Positions 17,683 through 27,351 are shown, counted from the first letter of the stretch. The stretch is 64,000 nucleotides of DNA from Microbacterium marinum (GCF_014204835.1 NZ_JACHMD010000001.1:806001-870000); one strand, 5' to 3'. Program-made: numbers and translations. The notes: generated by a model not told the origin, from the sequence alone.

Positions 17683-18378
17683 ATGATCACTGTCGTCTCG
17701 TACAACCTGCGCAAGCACGCCGCTGCCGGCGAGCTGGTCGAGCTGGTGACCCAGCACGACGTGGACGTGTTGTGCCTGCAAGAGGTCGACACAACTGACA
17801 TGCCCGAGCGCATCGGCGGACTGAAGCTGGCGGATGCCACGCGGCAGAACCGTCTGGGACTCGCGATCTACTACCGCGAGAACGGCTTCCGCGCCGGCCC
17901 GAGCCGCACGTTCTCGCTGAAGAAGTCGCTGCACGACATCGTGCTCAAGCCGGCCGACGAGCGCATGCTCGGCCTGCACCTGCGCGATATCGACAACGGC
18001 ACCGACTTCATCGTGGCGTCGTTCCACGCGGCGCCGCTGACGGCGCTGAACTCGCTGCGCCGGCATCAGATCCGCGCGGCGTTGAAGGAACTGTCGACGC
18101 TCGGCAAAGGCGACCCGATCCTGATGGTCGGCGACTTCAACTACCCGGTGTTCAAGGAGAACCTCGGACAGGTGGTGCGCGAGAGCGGCTACGAGCTGAG
18201 CCTGAGCGATGCGCGCACGTACACGCGCTACAAGTTCTTCCGCGGTCACTACGACTTCGCGACGTCGACGGGATTCGAGATCGAGCAGGTGACGACGCTG
18301 CCGCAGGGGGCGAGCGACCACCTGCCGATCCTCGTGACGGCGACGCCGATCACGCGCAAGAAGCCGTCGGCCGCGTAA
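17683..18378 (+). CDS. Endonuclease/exonuclease/phosphatase (EEP) family protein
   Basis: 231 residues with the family's metal and catalytic blocks in order: SYNLRKH, CLQEVD, the catalytic VGDFNYP and the C-terminal ASDHLPI. The fold covers DNases, sphingomyelinases and phosphoinositide phosphatases, so the substrate cannot be named. No signal peptide is visible, so it is probably cytoplasmic. ATG 17683 leads directly into the conserved core. Confidence 0.85.
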   Translation: MITVVSYNLRKHAAAGELVELVTQHDVDVLCLQEVDTTDMPERIGGLKLADATRQNRLGLAIYYRENGFRAGPSRTFSLKKSLHDIVLKPADERMLGLHLRDIDNGTDFIVASFHAAPLTALNSLRRHQIRAALKELSTLGKGDPILMVGDFNYPVFKENLGQVVRESGYELSLSDARTYTRYKFFRGHYDFATSTGFEIEQVTTLPQGASDHLPILVTATPITRKKPSAA

Positions 18379-18387
18379 CGCGGGGCG

Positions 18388-18942
18388 TCAGTCGTCGGTG
18401 TTCGCGCGGTGGCGGCGGAGCGCCGCGGCGCCGACGATGACCACGCCGGCGAGCAGCAGTGCGCCGCCGCCGACCCAGAGGCCGAGCAGCTGGTTGCTGT
18501 CGAAGCCGCTGATGGGGAGTGCGCCGCCTTCGCCGGAGGCGTCGATCACGGCGCTGGCGGTGCCGCCCGCCGAGGTCGGCGAGACGGCGGCGATGTTGTA
18601 GACGCCCCGGGCGTCGGAGGGCAGCGTGATCTCGACGGGGGCCAGTGCGCCGTCGCGGTCGGACTCGCGCACGGTGCTCGCGGTGGAGATCTCGGTGCGG
18701 ACCATGCCGAAGCTCGCGTTCGCACCGTTCTCGCCGGTGACGGTGATGGTCACACGCTCTTCGGCACCGAAGGTGCGGTCGTCGCACGCGAACACGATGA
18801 CGCCGCCGGGGCTCACGCTGCCGTCGGCAGAGCAGGCGTCGACCGGCGGGTAGATCGTCGACGCGGATGCCGCGGCGGGCACGGCGACGAGCATCGCCGC
18901 GCCGAGAAGGGCGGGGACGAGCAGGCGGGGCGTGCGAGGCAT
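18388..18942 (-). CDS. Secreted surface protein with LPISG-type C-terminal anchor
   Basis: 184 residues from ATG 18942. A signal peptide (about 1-30, ending AAASA) is followed by an exported beta-sandwich-like domain with two Cys residues, then LPISG, a membrane helix (LLGLWVGGGALLLAGVVIVG) and a basic RRHR tail. The C-terminal block GFDSNQLLG matches the GFDSDQLLG of the protein at 10802-11374, so the two share an anchor. Ser replaces Thr in the LPxTG position. The function is unknown; wall attachment by a sortase is inferred. Confidence 0.8.
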   Translation of the reverse strand: MPRTPRLLVPALLGAAMLVAVPAAASASTIYPPVDACSADGSVSPGGVIVFACDDRTFGAEERVTITVTGENGANASFGMVRTEISTASTVRESDRDGALAPVEITLPSDARGVYNIAAVSPTSAGGTASAVIDASGEGGALPISGFDSNQLLGLWVGGGALLLAGVVIVGAAALRRHRANTDD

Positions 18943-19019
18943 TGGGGAGCTGCTTTCGCGAGGGCTGCGCTCGCCGTGGGGCTCGCGCCGAGGGTGGTCT
19001 CGGGAGAAGTGTACCCCGG

Positions 19020-20798
19020 TTACTCGCCGCCGCAGGAGCTCTGCAGCACGGGGGAGAGGTCGGCGTCGGCGGTGGGGGTCATCCACGCTTCGGCATCGGT
19101 GATGGCGGTGTCGGCGCGCACCGCGATCGTGATGGTCTTCGTCTCGCCGGGCTCGAGGTCCATCGTGTAGCTCAGCACCTGTCGGTCGCCGACCATGCCG
19201 CCGCCGAAGCCGGTGCCGTTTCCGTTGACCGAGGTGACGACGTCGAACCCGGCGGGCAGGTAGACCTCGCCGACCGTGCGGGCGGTGCCGGCGGGCACCC
19301 CGAACGCGCCACCGCCGGTGATGTAGCGGGGGAGGGAGGTGGCGGCATCCGTGGGGGCGCTGTTGGTCAGCGAGACGTCGAGGGTGAGGGTGCGCGGGGT
19401 GGTGCCGGGGCCGCAGCCGTCCCAGGTGAGCGTCACGTCGGGGGTGACGTAGTAGTCCATCTTCGACCCGGTGCCGTCGTTCATGTACACCCCGAGCCGG
19501 GCGGTGTCGTCGTCTGTCGCCGGAACCGGCCCCGAGAGGGTGGTCTGGGCGAGAAGCTTCTGCTCGGCGTCGTCGGCGCTCCAGAGGAGCAGGCGGTGCT
19601 CGGTGCCGGAGCGGCCGAGGGCGGTGACGAGCTTCGCCGGGTCGACGTTCCCGTCGGTGAGCGCCTGGAACACGGCCGCCGCGGCGGAGGCGAAGAACGC
19701 GTCCTGCATCCGAGGGTCTTCGTAGCGCAGGTAGACGTCGTTGAGCAGCAGCTGCACCGCGTTGTCGCTCGTGAGCTCATCGCCGGTGGGGAGCTGCACG
19801 GGGCCGGTCGCCTCGAGCAGGTACGAGAGCGCGACCGGGTCGAGCGAGATGACGCTGCCGACAGACTGCCCCTCGCGGGCGGCGAACTCCTGGGCGAGCC
19901 GGCCGGTGAGCGAGAAGTCGGGCACCTGCGTCACGTTCTGCAGGTAGCGCCCGGGCTTGAGCTGGTAGATCGTCTCGTACTCGCCGAGGTCGAGCACCGG
20001 CCGGTCGTAGCTCGCGATGTCGCTGGAGGAAAGCTGGCCGGTGAGGGCGATGCGCCCCTCGTTCGTGCGGATGACGGATGCCGCGCCGACGATGCCGCCG
20101 AGGGTGCGCCATTCTGCGTTGTTCTGCGTCACGAGCAGGTGGTCGCGGGGGCCGTCGGCGCCGAGCATCGACGGGAGGAGGCTGCTCGCGCGGGCGAGCG
20201 CGTCGGTGGCGGTGGTTGCCTGCTGGAGAAGGCCGTCGACCTCGTCGACCGCGTCTTCGACGATCGGCAGCAGAGGTCGGCGGTCGACCGCGGCGATGTC
20301 GTCGCGGGCGGATGCCGCGACGTCGGCGGCACGCCAGGACGGAGCCTCCAGCTCGGCGAACACGGTGGTGTCGATACGGCCATCGACAGGGCGGAAGGCG
20401 TCGGTGCCGAAATCGCCCGCGACGGCGGCGATCGGTGCGGCGGCGTCGGTGACGACGCGGTCGATGGCGTCGGCGACGTCGGCGACGGCGGCGAGCTGCG
20501 GACCGATCCAGGGGAGCGCTTCGGCGCCGGCCCAGATCGGGTCGGAGGTGAGATCCCGGGCGGCGGAGGTGTGCGCGCCGAGGTCGTCGATCGCGCCCGC
20601 GGCTGCACCGATGTCGTCGAGCTGCCCGGCGATCTCGCCGGCCGACTGCTGCGCCGTGCGGAGGTGGTCGTAGGCCATTGCGCCGCGCACGCCGATCCAG
20701 ACGGTCGCGATCACGGCGAGCACGACGGCGGCGAGGAGCGCCCAGACGATCACGCGACCGGCGGTGCGCGCGGGGGAGGGCAGGAACGGCTCGGGCAT
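19020..20798 (-). CDS. DUF4012 membrane protein
   Basis: 592 residues: one N-terminal membrane helix (about 13-37), an Ala-rich helical region (40-230), and the DUF4012 core. The core contains HLLVTQNNAEWRTLGG, SLDPVALSYLLEATGP and a C-terminal beta domain. DUF4012 genes are often found in Gram-positive polysaccharide loci and have no established activity. Its neighbours (a GGDEF-like gene, a sensor kinase and a WcaJ transferase on the same strand) support a role in surface-polymer production. The gap to the upstream gene is 27 bases. Confidence 0.85.
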   Translation of the reverse strand: MPEPFLPSPARTAGRVIVWALLAAVVLAVIATVWIGVRGAMAYDHLRTAQQSAGEIAGQLDDIGAAAGAIDDLGAHTSAARDLTSDPIWAGAEALPWIGPQLAAVADVADAIDRVVTDAAAPIAAVAGDFGTDAFRPVDGRIDTTVFAELEAPSWRAADVAASARDDIAAVDRRPLLPIVEDAVDEVDGLLQQATTATDALARASSLLPSMLGADGPRDHLLVTQNNAEWRTLGGIVGAASVIRTNEGRIALTGQLSSSDIASYDRPVLDLGEYETIYQLKPGRYLQNVTQVPDFSLTGRLAQEFAAREGQSVGSVISLDPVALSYLLEATGPVQLPTGDELTSDNAVQLLLNDVYLRYEDPRMQDAFFASAAAAVFQALTDGNVDPAKLVTALGRSGTEHRLLLWSADDAEQKLLAQTTLSGPVPATDDDTARLGVYMNDGTGSKMDYYVTPDVTLTWDGCGPGTTPRTLTLDVSLTNSAPTDAATSLPRYITGGGAFGVPAGTARTVGEVYLPAGFDVVTSVNGNGTGFGGGMVGDRQVLSYTMDLEPGETKTITIAVRADTAITDAEAWMTPTADADLSPVLQSSCGGE

Positions 20799-20825
20799 CG
20801 GGTCGATCCTACGGGGACGGGCTCG

Positions 20826-21956
20826 TCAGCTCGCGAAGACCGCGCGCTCCCAGCGGTCACCGCCGGAGATCTGCGCGTGCTCGGCGGCGTCGGCGGCCGA
20901 GGCGCAGAGGCGGACGAGGTCGTAGTCGGCGAGGGTGGCCGTGGCGACACCGATGCTGGCGGAGAGCCGCACCGGGATCGCCTGCTGGTCGGTGACGGTG
21001 GCGATGCGCTCGAGCAGCCTCGACAGGATCGCGCGCACGGCGGTGTCGGGGCGGGGGAGCAGCACGACGTACTGCGTCGGCGAGAGGGCGTGGATGTCGG
21101 CTTCGGGTGGCATGACCGAGCGGATGTCGTCGGCGAATCGACTCGTCACGCGATCGAATGCGCGGCCGCTGGAGGCCTCGAGGAGCTCGCCGGGATCGTC
21201 GAGGCGCACGTCGACGACCGACCACCACTTGTCGCCGATCACCTTGGCGCGGTCGAGGCGATCTTGGGCGAGGAGTCGGAAGTCGGAGATCTCACGCGTC
21301 TTGTTCTGCGCGTCACCGCCGCGCGAGATGGAGAGCAGCGTGATGATCGCGCAGATGAGGTAGACGCCGGCGACGAGTTCGTTCATCGAGCGGAGGCCGA
21401 TGATGTCGAGTTCGGTCTGGCCGGCGCCCCCTTCGAGGACGTGCACGAGACCGTCGACGAGCAGCAGCACAGTGAGCGTCGCGAAGGCGAGGTTCGCGAC
21501 GATGAGCGGAAGGGAGAGGTCGCGCAGACGCTTCTCGACCCGGCTGAGTTCATACGCTGCGAGCGCCGAGCACACACCGGCCGCGGCGAACGCGATGCGG
21601 AAGACGAGGCCGTACCACTCCGTGGTAGCCGCGAAGCCGAGCGCGATCGTGAACAGGCTGAAACCGATGATCACCGGGAAGAGCATGATCGGCTCGCGGC
21701 CGCGGCGGGCGCGCAGGCCCACCCAGAGCAGACCGGTGGCGCACAGGATGGGGCCGTTCGCCGCCGCGCGCAGGGTGGTCGAGTCGATCGTGTCGGCCGT
21801 GACGAGCAGGTAGCTCGCGACCATCGCCGTGGCGAACGCGCCTGACCAGATCGACGCGTGGCGTGAAGGGAAGGGCAAGAAGCCGAGCCCGATCATGACG
21901 ATCGTGCAGGTGGTCGCGATGGCGACGAGCACCGTGGTGACATCGACGGTCGTCAC
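20826..21956 (-). CDS. Multi-helix membrane protein with degenerate GGDEF-like domain
   Basis: 376 residues with seven or so N-terminal membrane helices (about 5-220) and a C-terminal cytoplasmic domain (about 245-370). The C-terminal domain keeps GGDEF-family landmarks (RLSASIGVAT and a preceding YVVLLPRP strand), but the signature itself is replaced by LSPTQ. The active-site Asp/Glu residues are missing, so it should not make cyclic di-GMP. It may bind GTP or partner proteins instead. Its start overlaps the end of the sensor-kinase gene by 4 bases, so the two are translationally coupled. Confidence 0.75.
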   Translation of the reverse strand: MTTVDVTTVLVAIATTCTIVMIGLGFLPFPSRHASIWSGAFATAMVASYLLVTADTIDSTTLRAAANGPILCATGLLWVGLRARRGREPIMLFPVIIGFSLFTIALGFAATTEWYGLVFRIAFAAAGVCSALAAYELSRVEKRLRDLSLPLIVANLAFATLTVLLLVDGLVHVLEGGAGQTELDIIGLRSMNELVAGVYLICAIITLLSISRGGDAQNKTREISDFRLLAQDRLDRAKVIGDKWWSVVDVRLDDPGELLEASSGRAFDRVTSRFADDIRSVMPPEADIHALSPTQYVVLLPRPDTAVRAILSRLLERIATVTDQQAIPVRLSASIGVATATLADYDLVRLCASAADAAEHAQISGGDRWERAVFAS

Positions 21957-23587
21957 GAGTCACCTCCTTCGGTGGTGGGTTCGGCGGGAAGGGTGATCGA
22001 CACGGTCGTGCCGCGGCCGAGCGTGCTCTCGACCGCGATGCTACCGCCATGGCTCTCGACGATGTCTTTCGTGATCCCCATGCCGAGGCCCGTGCCGGTG
22101 ATGCCGTCGTCTTGCACGCTCTGTGCGCGGAAGTAGGGCGTGAAGATGCGCTCGACGTCTTCGGGTGTCATGCCGATGCCGTCGTCGGCGATCGCGAGTT
22201 CGATGCGGTCGCCGACGCGGCGGGCCGTGACGCGTACGGCGCCACGGTCGGTGTACTTGATGGCGTTGCTGAGCACGTTGTCGATGACCTGTCGCAGCCG
22301 GAACTCGTCGCCAACGAGCGTGAGCGGTCCGTCAACGGTGCATTCCAGGGCGATCTCGGCGGCGGTCGCGGCGGGGGTGAAGGCTTCGACGGATGCCGCG
22401 ACGAGATGCGCGAGGTCGAAGTCGGCACGCGAGTGGTCGGCCTCGGGGGTCTGGGTGAGGATTCCTTGGATGAGGGTGAGCATGCGCTCACTCGCCGACT
22501 CGATGACTTCGAGGTGCTCACGTTGCGTGTCGGTGAGCCCGCCGCTTTCGAGGAGCAGGTCGGCGTGGCCGAGGATCGCCGTAAGGGGATTGCGAAGCTC
22601 GTGCGAGACGACGCGACTGACGTTGGGCTGCTCGCGCTGGGCTTCGGAGACGGCGGTGAGGTCTTCGAGTTCGATCAGGTACGTCGGTTCGCTGAGCGAG
22701 TTCGCCTCGGCGGTGCGAATCGAGAGACCCATGGCGCGCCAGGTACCCGCACGGTCGAAGAGCCATAGGCGTTCGCGTTCGACGGTCTCGCCGCGACCCG
22801 CGCGAGCCACGGAGGTCTGTGCCGCCGGCAGGGCGGTGCCGCGGTGGTCGGTGTATTCGACGGCACCGCCGGTGGAGAAGCGCAGGTCGCGCGGGTCGAG
22901 GGAGTACAGCGCGCGGTAGGCGGTGTTGGCGGCGACGATCTCACCGGCGGAGCTGATGCGGGCGAGGGCGACCGAGATGGAGTCGAAGACCGCGTTGACG
23001 CGCTGCTCAGCGGCTTGCACCCGGTGGAGGGTGCGGTCGAGGCGGTCGGCCTGCCGGCGGGTGAGGTGCCGAAAGGCGCGCGTCCGGCGAGCCCCGACGA
23101 TGATCGTGATGCCGAGGAAGGCGAGGGCCAGCACGACGATGAGCAGCTCGAGCACAACCGCTGACGAGTAGCCGCGAGGCCACGAGTCGATGAGGTTCAT
23201 CACGCCGGTGATGACGAGGCCGATGATCAGTTCGCGGGTGCCGTAGTAGGTCGCGATCCAGGCGATGGGGAAGACCCAGAGGTAGCCGAGGTTCGATTCG
23301 GCGATGGCGAGCAGGCCGACGCCGATGATGTCGAGCAGCGGCAACACGAGGGCTGCCCATTTGGGGTATCGCGCCCACGGGGTGACGAGCGAGGCGGTGG
23401 ATGCCGCGACGATGAGGATGATGCCCGCGAGGAAGGCGCCGTGGGTGAGGAGCAGTTCGTCGAGGATCGCGATGACGACGGCGATGGCGACGGTGCTGAA
23501 GGTGAAGATCAGCTGCCACTGCCAGACGGAGCGCGTGCGCGTGCCGATGAGCTGGCTGTCTGCCCATCTGCTCACGAAAGTCTGCAT
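21953..23587 (-). CDS. Membrane sensor histidine kinase with PAS domain
   Basis: About 544 residues. Six N-terminal membrane helices (about 15-180) are followed by a coiled stretch, a PAS-like domain (about 195-310) and a HisKA/HATPase module. The kinase module has the phospho-acceptor His in VVSHELRNPLTAI, the N box DNVLSNAIKY, and the G boxes ADDGIGM and GTGLGMGI. ATG 23587 is chosen because GGAG lies six bases upstream; the frame is open to ATG 23620 without such a site. Its direct partner is not obvious. It overlaps the GGDEF-like gene, suggesting that protein acts in the same pathway. Confidence 0.88.
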   Translation of the reverse strand: MQTFVSRWADSQLIGTRTRSVWQWQLIFTFSTVAIAVVIAILDELLLTHGAFLAGIILIVAASTASLVTPWARYPKWAALVLPLLDIIGVGLLAIAESNLGYLWVFPIAWIATYYGTRELIIGLVITGVMNLIDSWPRGYSSAVVLELLIVVLALAFLGITIIVGARRTRAFRHLTRRQADRLDRTLHRVQAAEQRVNAVFDSISVALARISSAGEIVAANTAYRALYSLDPRDLRFSTGGAVEYTDHRGTALPAAQTSVARAGRGETVERERLWLFDRAGTWRAMGLSIRTAEANSLSEPTYLIELEDLTAVSEAQREQPNVSRVVSHELRNPLTAILGHADLLLESGGLTDTQREHLEVIESASERMLTLIQGILTQTPEADHSRADFDLAHLVAASVEAFTPAATAAEIALECTVDGPLTLVGDEFRLRQVIDNVLSNAIKYTDRGAVRVTARRVGDRIELAIADDGIGMTPEDVERIFTPYFRAQSVQDDGITGTGLGMGITKDIVESHGGSIAVESTLGRGTTVSITLPAEPTTEGGDS

Positions 23588-23630
23588 GCCACGCTCCGTG
23601 GCCAGCTTAGCCACGTGCATCGGTCGGGGC

Positions 23631-25136
23631 TCAGAAGGCGGTGTCGCCGGGGGCGAGGGCGGCTCGTCCGGTCTTCACGAGGATGACGAAGTCGCCGACG
23701 AGGCTCCAGTTCTCGACGTAGGACAGGTCGAGGCGCACCGATTCATCCCAGGTGAGGCTGGAGCGTCCGCTCACCTGCCAGAGGCCGGTGATGCCCGGCT
23801 TCACGAGGAATCGCCGGTGCACGTGGTCGGCGTACTGTTCGACCTCGGCGGGCAGCGGCGGACGGGGGCCGACGAGCGACATCGATCCGCCGATGACGTT
23901 GAACAGTTGCGGCAGTTCGTCGAGGCTGAGGCGGCGCATGATGCGGCCGATGGGGGTGACCCGGGGGTCGTTCCTCATCTTGAAGAGCACCTGATTGCCG
24001 GCGTCGCGCTCGAGGGCGGCGAGATCGGCGAGGAGGTCTTCGGCGTTGGTGACCATCGAGCGGAACTTGAGCATCGTGAACTCGCGGCCGCCGTGCCCGA
24101 TGCGGGTCTGCCGGAAGAGGATGGGCCCTTCGCTGGAGAGGCGGATGGAGACGGCGAGGAAGGCGAGGAGCGGGCTGATGACGATGACGCCGAGCGTGGC
24201 CGCGGTGACGTCCATGATGCGTTTCGCGACGCGCTGGCCGCCGCTGAAGCGCGGCGTCTCCACGTGCAGGAGGGGAAGGCCCGCAACGGGCCGTGAGTTG
24301 ATGCGTGGGCCGGCGACGTCGGCGATACCGGGAGCGAGCACGAGGTGCTGGCGGCCGGCCTCGAGGCCCCACGAGATCTCTTTGACCTTGTCGGCGGGGA
24401 GTTCGTCGGTGCTCGTGACGACGACGGTGTCGGCGCCCGCGACCCGCATCGCGCGGGAGACGGCTGAGATCGATCCCATGATCGGGATCGTGGTGCCTTC
24501 GATGGTGTCGGCGACGGCGCCGGTGGGGACGCACGCGCCGACGACGTGGTAGCCCGCCGAGGGGTTGCGCAGCAGCTCGTTGGCGATCTCGACGACGGAT
24601 CGGCGCGAGCCGACCAAGAGCACGCGGGCGGAGTAGGCCCCCGCCTTGCGCTGTGCGATCAGCCACTGCCGCCAGAGCCAGCGCTCGAACAGCAGGACGA
24701 GGATGCCGAGCGGGAGGCTCAGGAGCAGGAAGCCGCGGGCGACTTCGATTCGAGTGAGGAACGCGATGATCGCGATGACGCCGAAGAGGGTGATGCTCGA
24801 GCGTGCGATTCGTGCGTACTCGGCGCTGCCCGCACCGATGACGCGGTGATCGCGGGTGTCGGCGAGGGTGAGCGCCAGCATCCAGACGGCGATCAGGGCT
24901 GCCGAGAAGGCCCAGTAGGAGATGTCGTCGTCGACGAACCCGCCGGCGATCGCGAGGTCTGCCTGTCCCATACCGAACCATGCGATCTGGGTGCCGAAGA
25001 CGACCCAGATGAGCACGAGCAGGTCGCTCACCCACAGGCGCTGCGAATAGCGGCGTCGCCAAAGATCCGGCGGTGCCACCACCTTCTGTGAGCCAGTGTC
25101 TTCGCTCATGTGCGCGTGTGACACATCGATCGCCAC
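23631..25136 (-). CDS. WcaJ/WbaP-type polyprenyl phosphate:hexose-1-phosphate transferase, copy 1
   Basis: About 501 residues. Four or five N-terminal membrane helices, a CoA-binding-like Rossmann domain (about 170-300) and the C-terminal bacterial sugar transferase domain are present. The last has one membrane helix, then KFRSMV, RRLSLDELPQLFNVI, GPRPPLP and KPGITGLWQVSGRS. It attaches the first sugar phosphate to undecaprenyl phosphate, starting repeat-unit synthesis. GTG 25136 is preferred since GAAGGG precedes it; ATG 25109 and GTG 25175 lack such a site. A close paralogue lies at 53470-55068. Confidence 0.88.
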   Translation of the reverse strand: MAIDVSHAHMSEDTGSQKVVAPPDLWRRRYSQRLWVSDLLVLIWVVFGTQIAWFGMGQADLAIAGGFVDDDISYWAFSAALIAVWMLALTLADTRDHRVIGAGSAEYARIARSSITLFGVIAIIAFLTRIEVARGFLLLSLPLGILVLLFERWLWRQWLIAQRKAGAYSARVLLVGSRRSVVEIANELLRNPSAGYHVVGACVPTGAVADTIEGTTIPIMGSISAVSRAMRVAGADTVVVTSTDELPADKVKEISWGLEAGRQHLVLAPGIADVAGPRINSRPVAGLPLLHVETPRFSGGQRVAKRIMDVTAATLGVIVISPLLAFLAVSIRLSSEGPILFRQTRIGHGGREFTMLKFRSMVTNAEDLLADLAALERDAGNQVLFKMRNDPRVTPIGRIMRRLSLDELPQLFNVIGGSMSLVGPRPPLPAEVEQYADHVHRRFLVKPGITGLWQVSGRSSLTWDESVRLDLSYVENWSLVGDFVILVKTGRAALAPGDTAF

Positions 25137-25248
25137 CCGTTCGCCCTTCCCCCCGACGATTTCCCCACCGTGCACGCTAGCAGGACCGTGTGACGCTCGG
25201 GTGTCGACAACGTCTCGCGCTGACTCGACCCGGACATGGCGCAGAGCC

Positions 25249-26886
25249 TCAGTCGGAGGCGGGCAGGATCAGTGAGGCGCGGGTGCCGTGTCCGGGGGTC
25301 GAGTCGAGTCGCACGTCGCCGTCATTGCGACGGGCCAGCTCGCGCGCGTTGGCCAATCCGAGCCCGAGGCCGGCGGCCGAGACCCCCTCGGCTTCGGCCC
25401 CGCGGTAGAACCGCTCGAACGCGTTGGACAGCGTGTCTGCCGCCATACCCGGTCCGTCGTCGGCGACGACGATGACGATGTGGTCGCCGTCGCGGTGGGC
25501 CGACATCTTCACGCTGCAGTTCGACCCGAACTTCACGGCATTGGAGACGAGGCTCCACAGCGCCCGGCGTGCGTCGATCGCGCTCGCCGCCGCAACGAGC
25601 CCAGTAGGGGCGATCGGGTCGATCGTGCTGCCGCGCGTCTCGGCGTCGGGCAGGTGGGCGGCACGCACGTCGTCGACGAGCGCGTCGACCGAGATCGGTT
25701 CGATCGTTGCTCCGGCCATTCCGGCGGAGTGGTGCAGGTCGTCGAGCAGCGACTTCAAACGTGTGGCGCTGCGATGCACGGCCTGTGACCACTCGGCCTG
25801 CTCAGTGGGCAGCTCGGCGCCGACGAGCAATTCGCTGTAGCCGAGAATGTTGGTCGCGGGGGTGCGCAGCTCGTGGCTGGTCGCGGTCACGAAATCTTCG
25901 CGCTGGCGCTCGAGATCGAGCTGCATCCCGAGGGCAGCAGCGCGTTCACGTTCTGCCTCGGCGACATCATGGGCCGCTCCGAGGGCGAGTGCTTGGCTGA
26001 CTTTGCCCTCGTAGCGCGAGGCGACGATAAGCACTGTGAAGATGCCGACCGCGCTCATGAAGGTCACGAGCGTGATCGCCGCGTCGATCTCGCCGAGGAC
26101 GGCGCCAGTGAACGACCCGGTGTTGGTGAGGACGACGGCCAGGACGGCGACCGCGATGATGACCGACTGGGCGAGCGCGACCGCCATCGGAAAGCGCAGG
26201 GTGCCCCACGTGAGGATCGCGAAGACGAGGAAGGCAAGTGGGGCGTTGGATACCGGCCCGAACGCGACGAGAATCGCGACCGCCGCGCACACGGAGTAGA
26301 TCGTGAGTTCGAGGGCACTGACGCGTTCGGGGATGGTGGGGGGCAGCAGGGCGAACGGCGCCAGCAGCATCATGGCGGAGCTGTGCGAAGCGAAGGCGAC
26401 GAGCGCTGTGCCGGTGACCGAGGTCTGCGAGAACAGGAAGCTGGCGAAGCCGATTGCGATGCCGGCGACGACGGCAGAGGCGAGCACCGCCAAGACGAAA
26501 CGCGACGCTCGGGCGAAGGAGTCGATCACGACGGGTTGGCGCCAGGCGCCGATCAGGGTGACTGCGAGTGCCACCTCGGCGGTGTTGATCGCTCCGAGAA
26601 TGACGGCGAGCGCAAGGGGGCGCCCGACCACGATGCTTGACAGCGAGGTCACCACGAAGACCACGGTGAAGGCGAGGGCTCGGCGCTCGGGCCGTGCGCG
26701 CAGCACGAACCAGAGCGAGACGCCGACGGCAGGCCACCACACCGCGATGGGAAGGCCGGTGGCGCGCAGCGAGACGGCGAAGATGCCGAGCAGGAGGATC
26801 GCGAGGGAGCTGCCGGTCCAGAAGACCCAGGGGAGGAGGCGGAGGGCGCGCGGGTGTCCGGAGTCGGTCGCGGCGCGCGTGGTCAC
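25249..26886 (-). CDS. Membrane sensor histidine kinase with MASE1-like sensor
   Basis: 545 residues. Eight or so N-terminal helices (about 20-290) contain GLPIAVWWPAVGVSL, as in MASE1 sensory domains. A coiled-coil leads to HisKA/HATPase: the acceptor His in FVTATSHELRTPA, the N box SLVSNAVKFG, and the G boxes VADDGPGMA and GLGLGLANARE. The ligand is unknown. It is divergent from the single-domain response regulator at 26974, which is its likely partner; the 87 bases between them should carry both promoters. Confidence 0.88.
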   Translation of the reverse strand: MTTRAATDSGHPRALRLLPWVFWTGSSLAILLLGIFAVSLRATGLPIAVWWPAVGVSLWFVLRARPERRALAFTVVFVVTSLSSIVVGRPLALAVILGAINTAEVALAVTLIGAWRQPVVIDSFARASRFVLAVLASAVVAGIAIGFASFLFSQTSVTGTALVAFASHSSAMMLLAPFALLPPTIPERVSALELTIYSVCAAVAILVAFGPVSNAPLAFLVFAILTWGTLRFPMAVALAQSVIIAVAVLAVVLTNTGSFTGAVLGEIDAAITLVTFMSAVGIFTVLIVASRYEGKVSQALALGAAHDVAEAERERAAALGMQLDLERQREDFVTATSHELRTPATNILGYSELLVGAELPTEQAEWSQAVHRSATRLKSLLDDLHHSAGMAGATIEPISVDALVDDVRAAHLPDAETRGSTIDPIAPTGLVAAASAIDARRALWSLVSNAVKFGSNCSVKMSAHRDGDHIVIVVADDGPGMAADTLSNAFERFYRGAEAEGVSAAGLGLGLANARELARRNDGDVRLDSTPGHGTRASLILPASD

Positions 26887-26973
26887 GGGTACACCGTACC
26901 CTCACGCGCGAAGCGCGAGTGTATCGTGAGAGCAGCGCCGCCGTGTCGGTGTGAGACAGAGCAGGTGGAGTAC

Positions 26974-27342
26974 GTGGCACACGTTCTCGTGGTGGAAGAC
27001 GACACCGACGTCGCCTCTTTGCTGCACCTCGTGTTGTCGTCCGTCGGTCACGAGGTCGACGTGGCGCATGACGGTGGCGCAGGACTCGCCGCGGCGTACG
27101 CCCGCCACCCTGACATGGTGATCCTCGACTGGATGATGCCGGTGAAGACGGGCATCGAGGTGTGCTCGACGCTGCGGGCCGATCCGGAGTTCGCCGGTAC
27201 CCGCATCATGATGATCACCGCGCGTTCGTCGCCGCAGGACATCTCCCGGGCGAAGGCCGCCGGCGCCGACGATTACTTCGTGAAGCCGTTCACGCCGCGC
27301 GAGCTCCGCGCCCGCGTCGCGACGCTGCTCGACGCCGGCTGA
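26974..27342 (+). CDS. Single-domain response regulator (receiver only)
   Basis: 122 residues from GTG 26974, with AGGTGGAG upstream. It has the acidic pair EDDTD, the acceptor Asp in VILDWMMPVKTG, the Thr in MMITARS and the Lys in YFVKPFTPREL. No output domain follows, so it acts by protein contact, perhaps as a phosphorelay intermediate. The adjacent divergent kinase (25249) is the likely partner. A longer frame from 26854 exists but starts with residues unlike the family. Confidence 0.88.
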   Translation: MAHVLVVEDDTDVASLLHLVLSSVGHEVDVAHDGGAGLAAAYARHPDMVILDWMMPVKTGIEVCSTLRADPEFAGTRIMMITARSSPQDISRAKAAGADDYFVKPFTPRELRARVATLLDAG

Positions 27343-27351
27343 TCGGGCGCG

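Noticed and set aside
18867..21845. A 992-codon plus-strand frame across the DUF4012 and GGDEF-like genes
   Set aside because: Antisense to two genes with recognisable domains; composition is Gly/Arg/Val/Glu typical of shadow frames.
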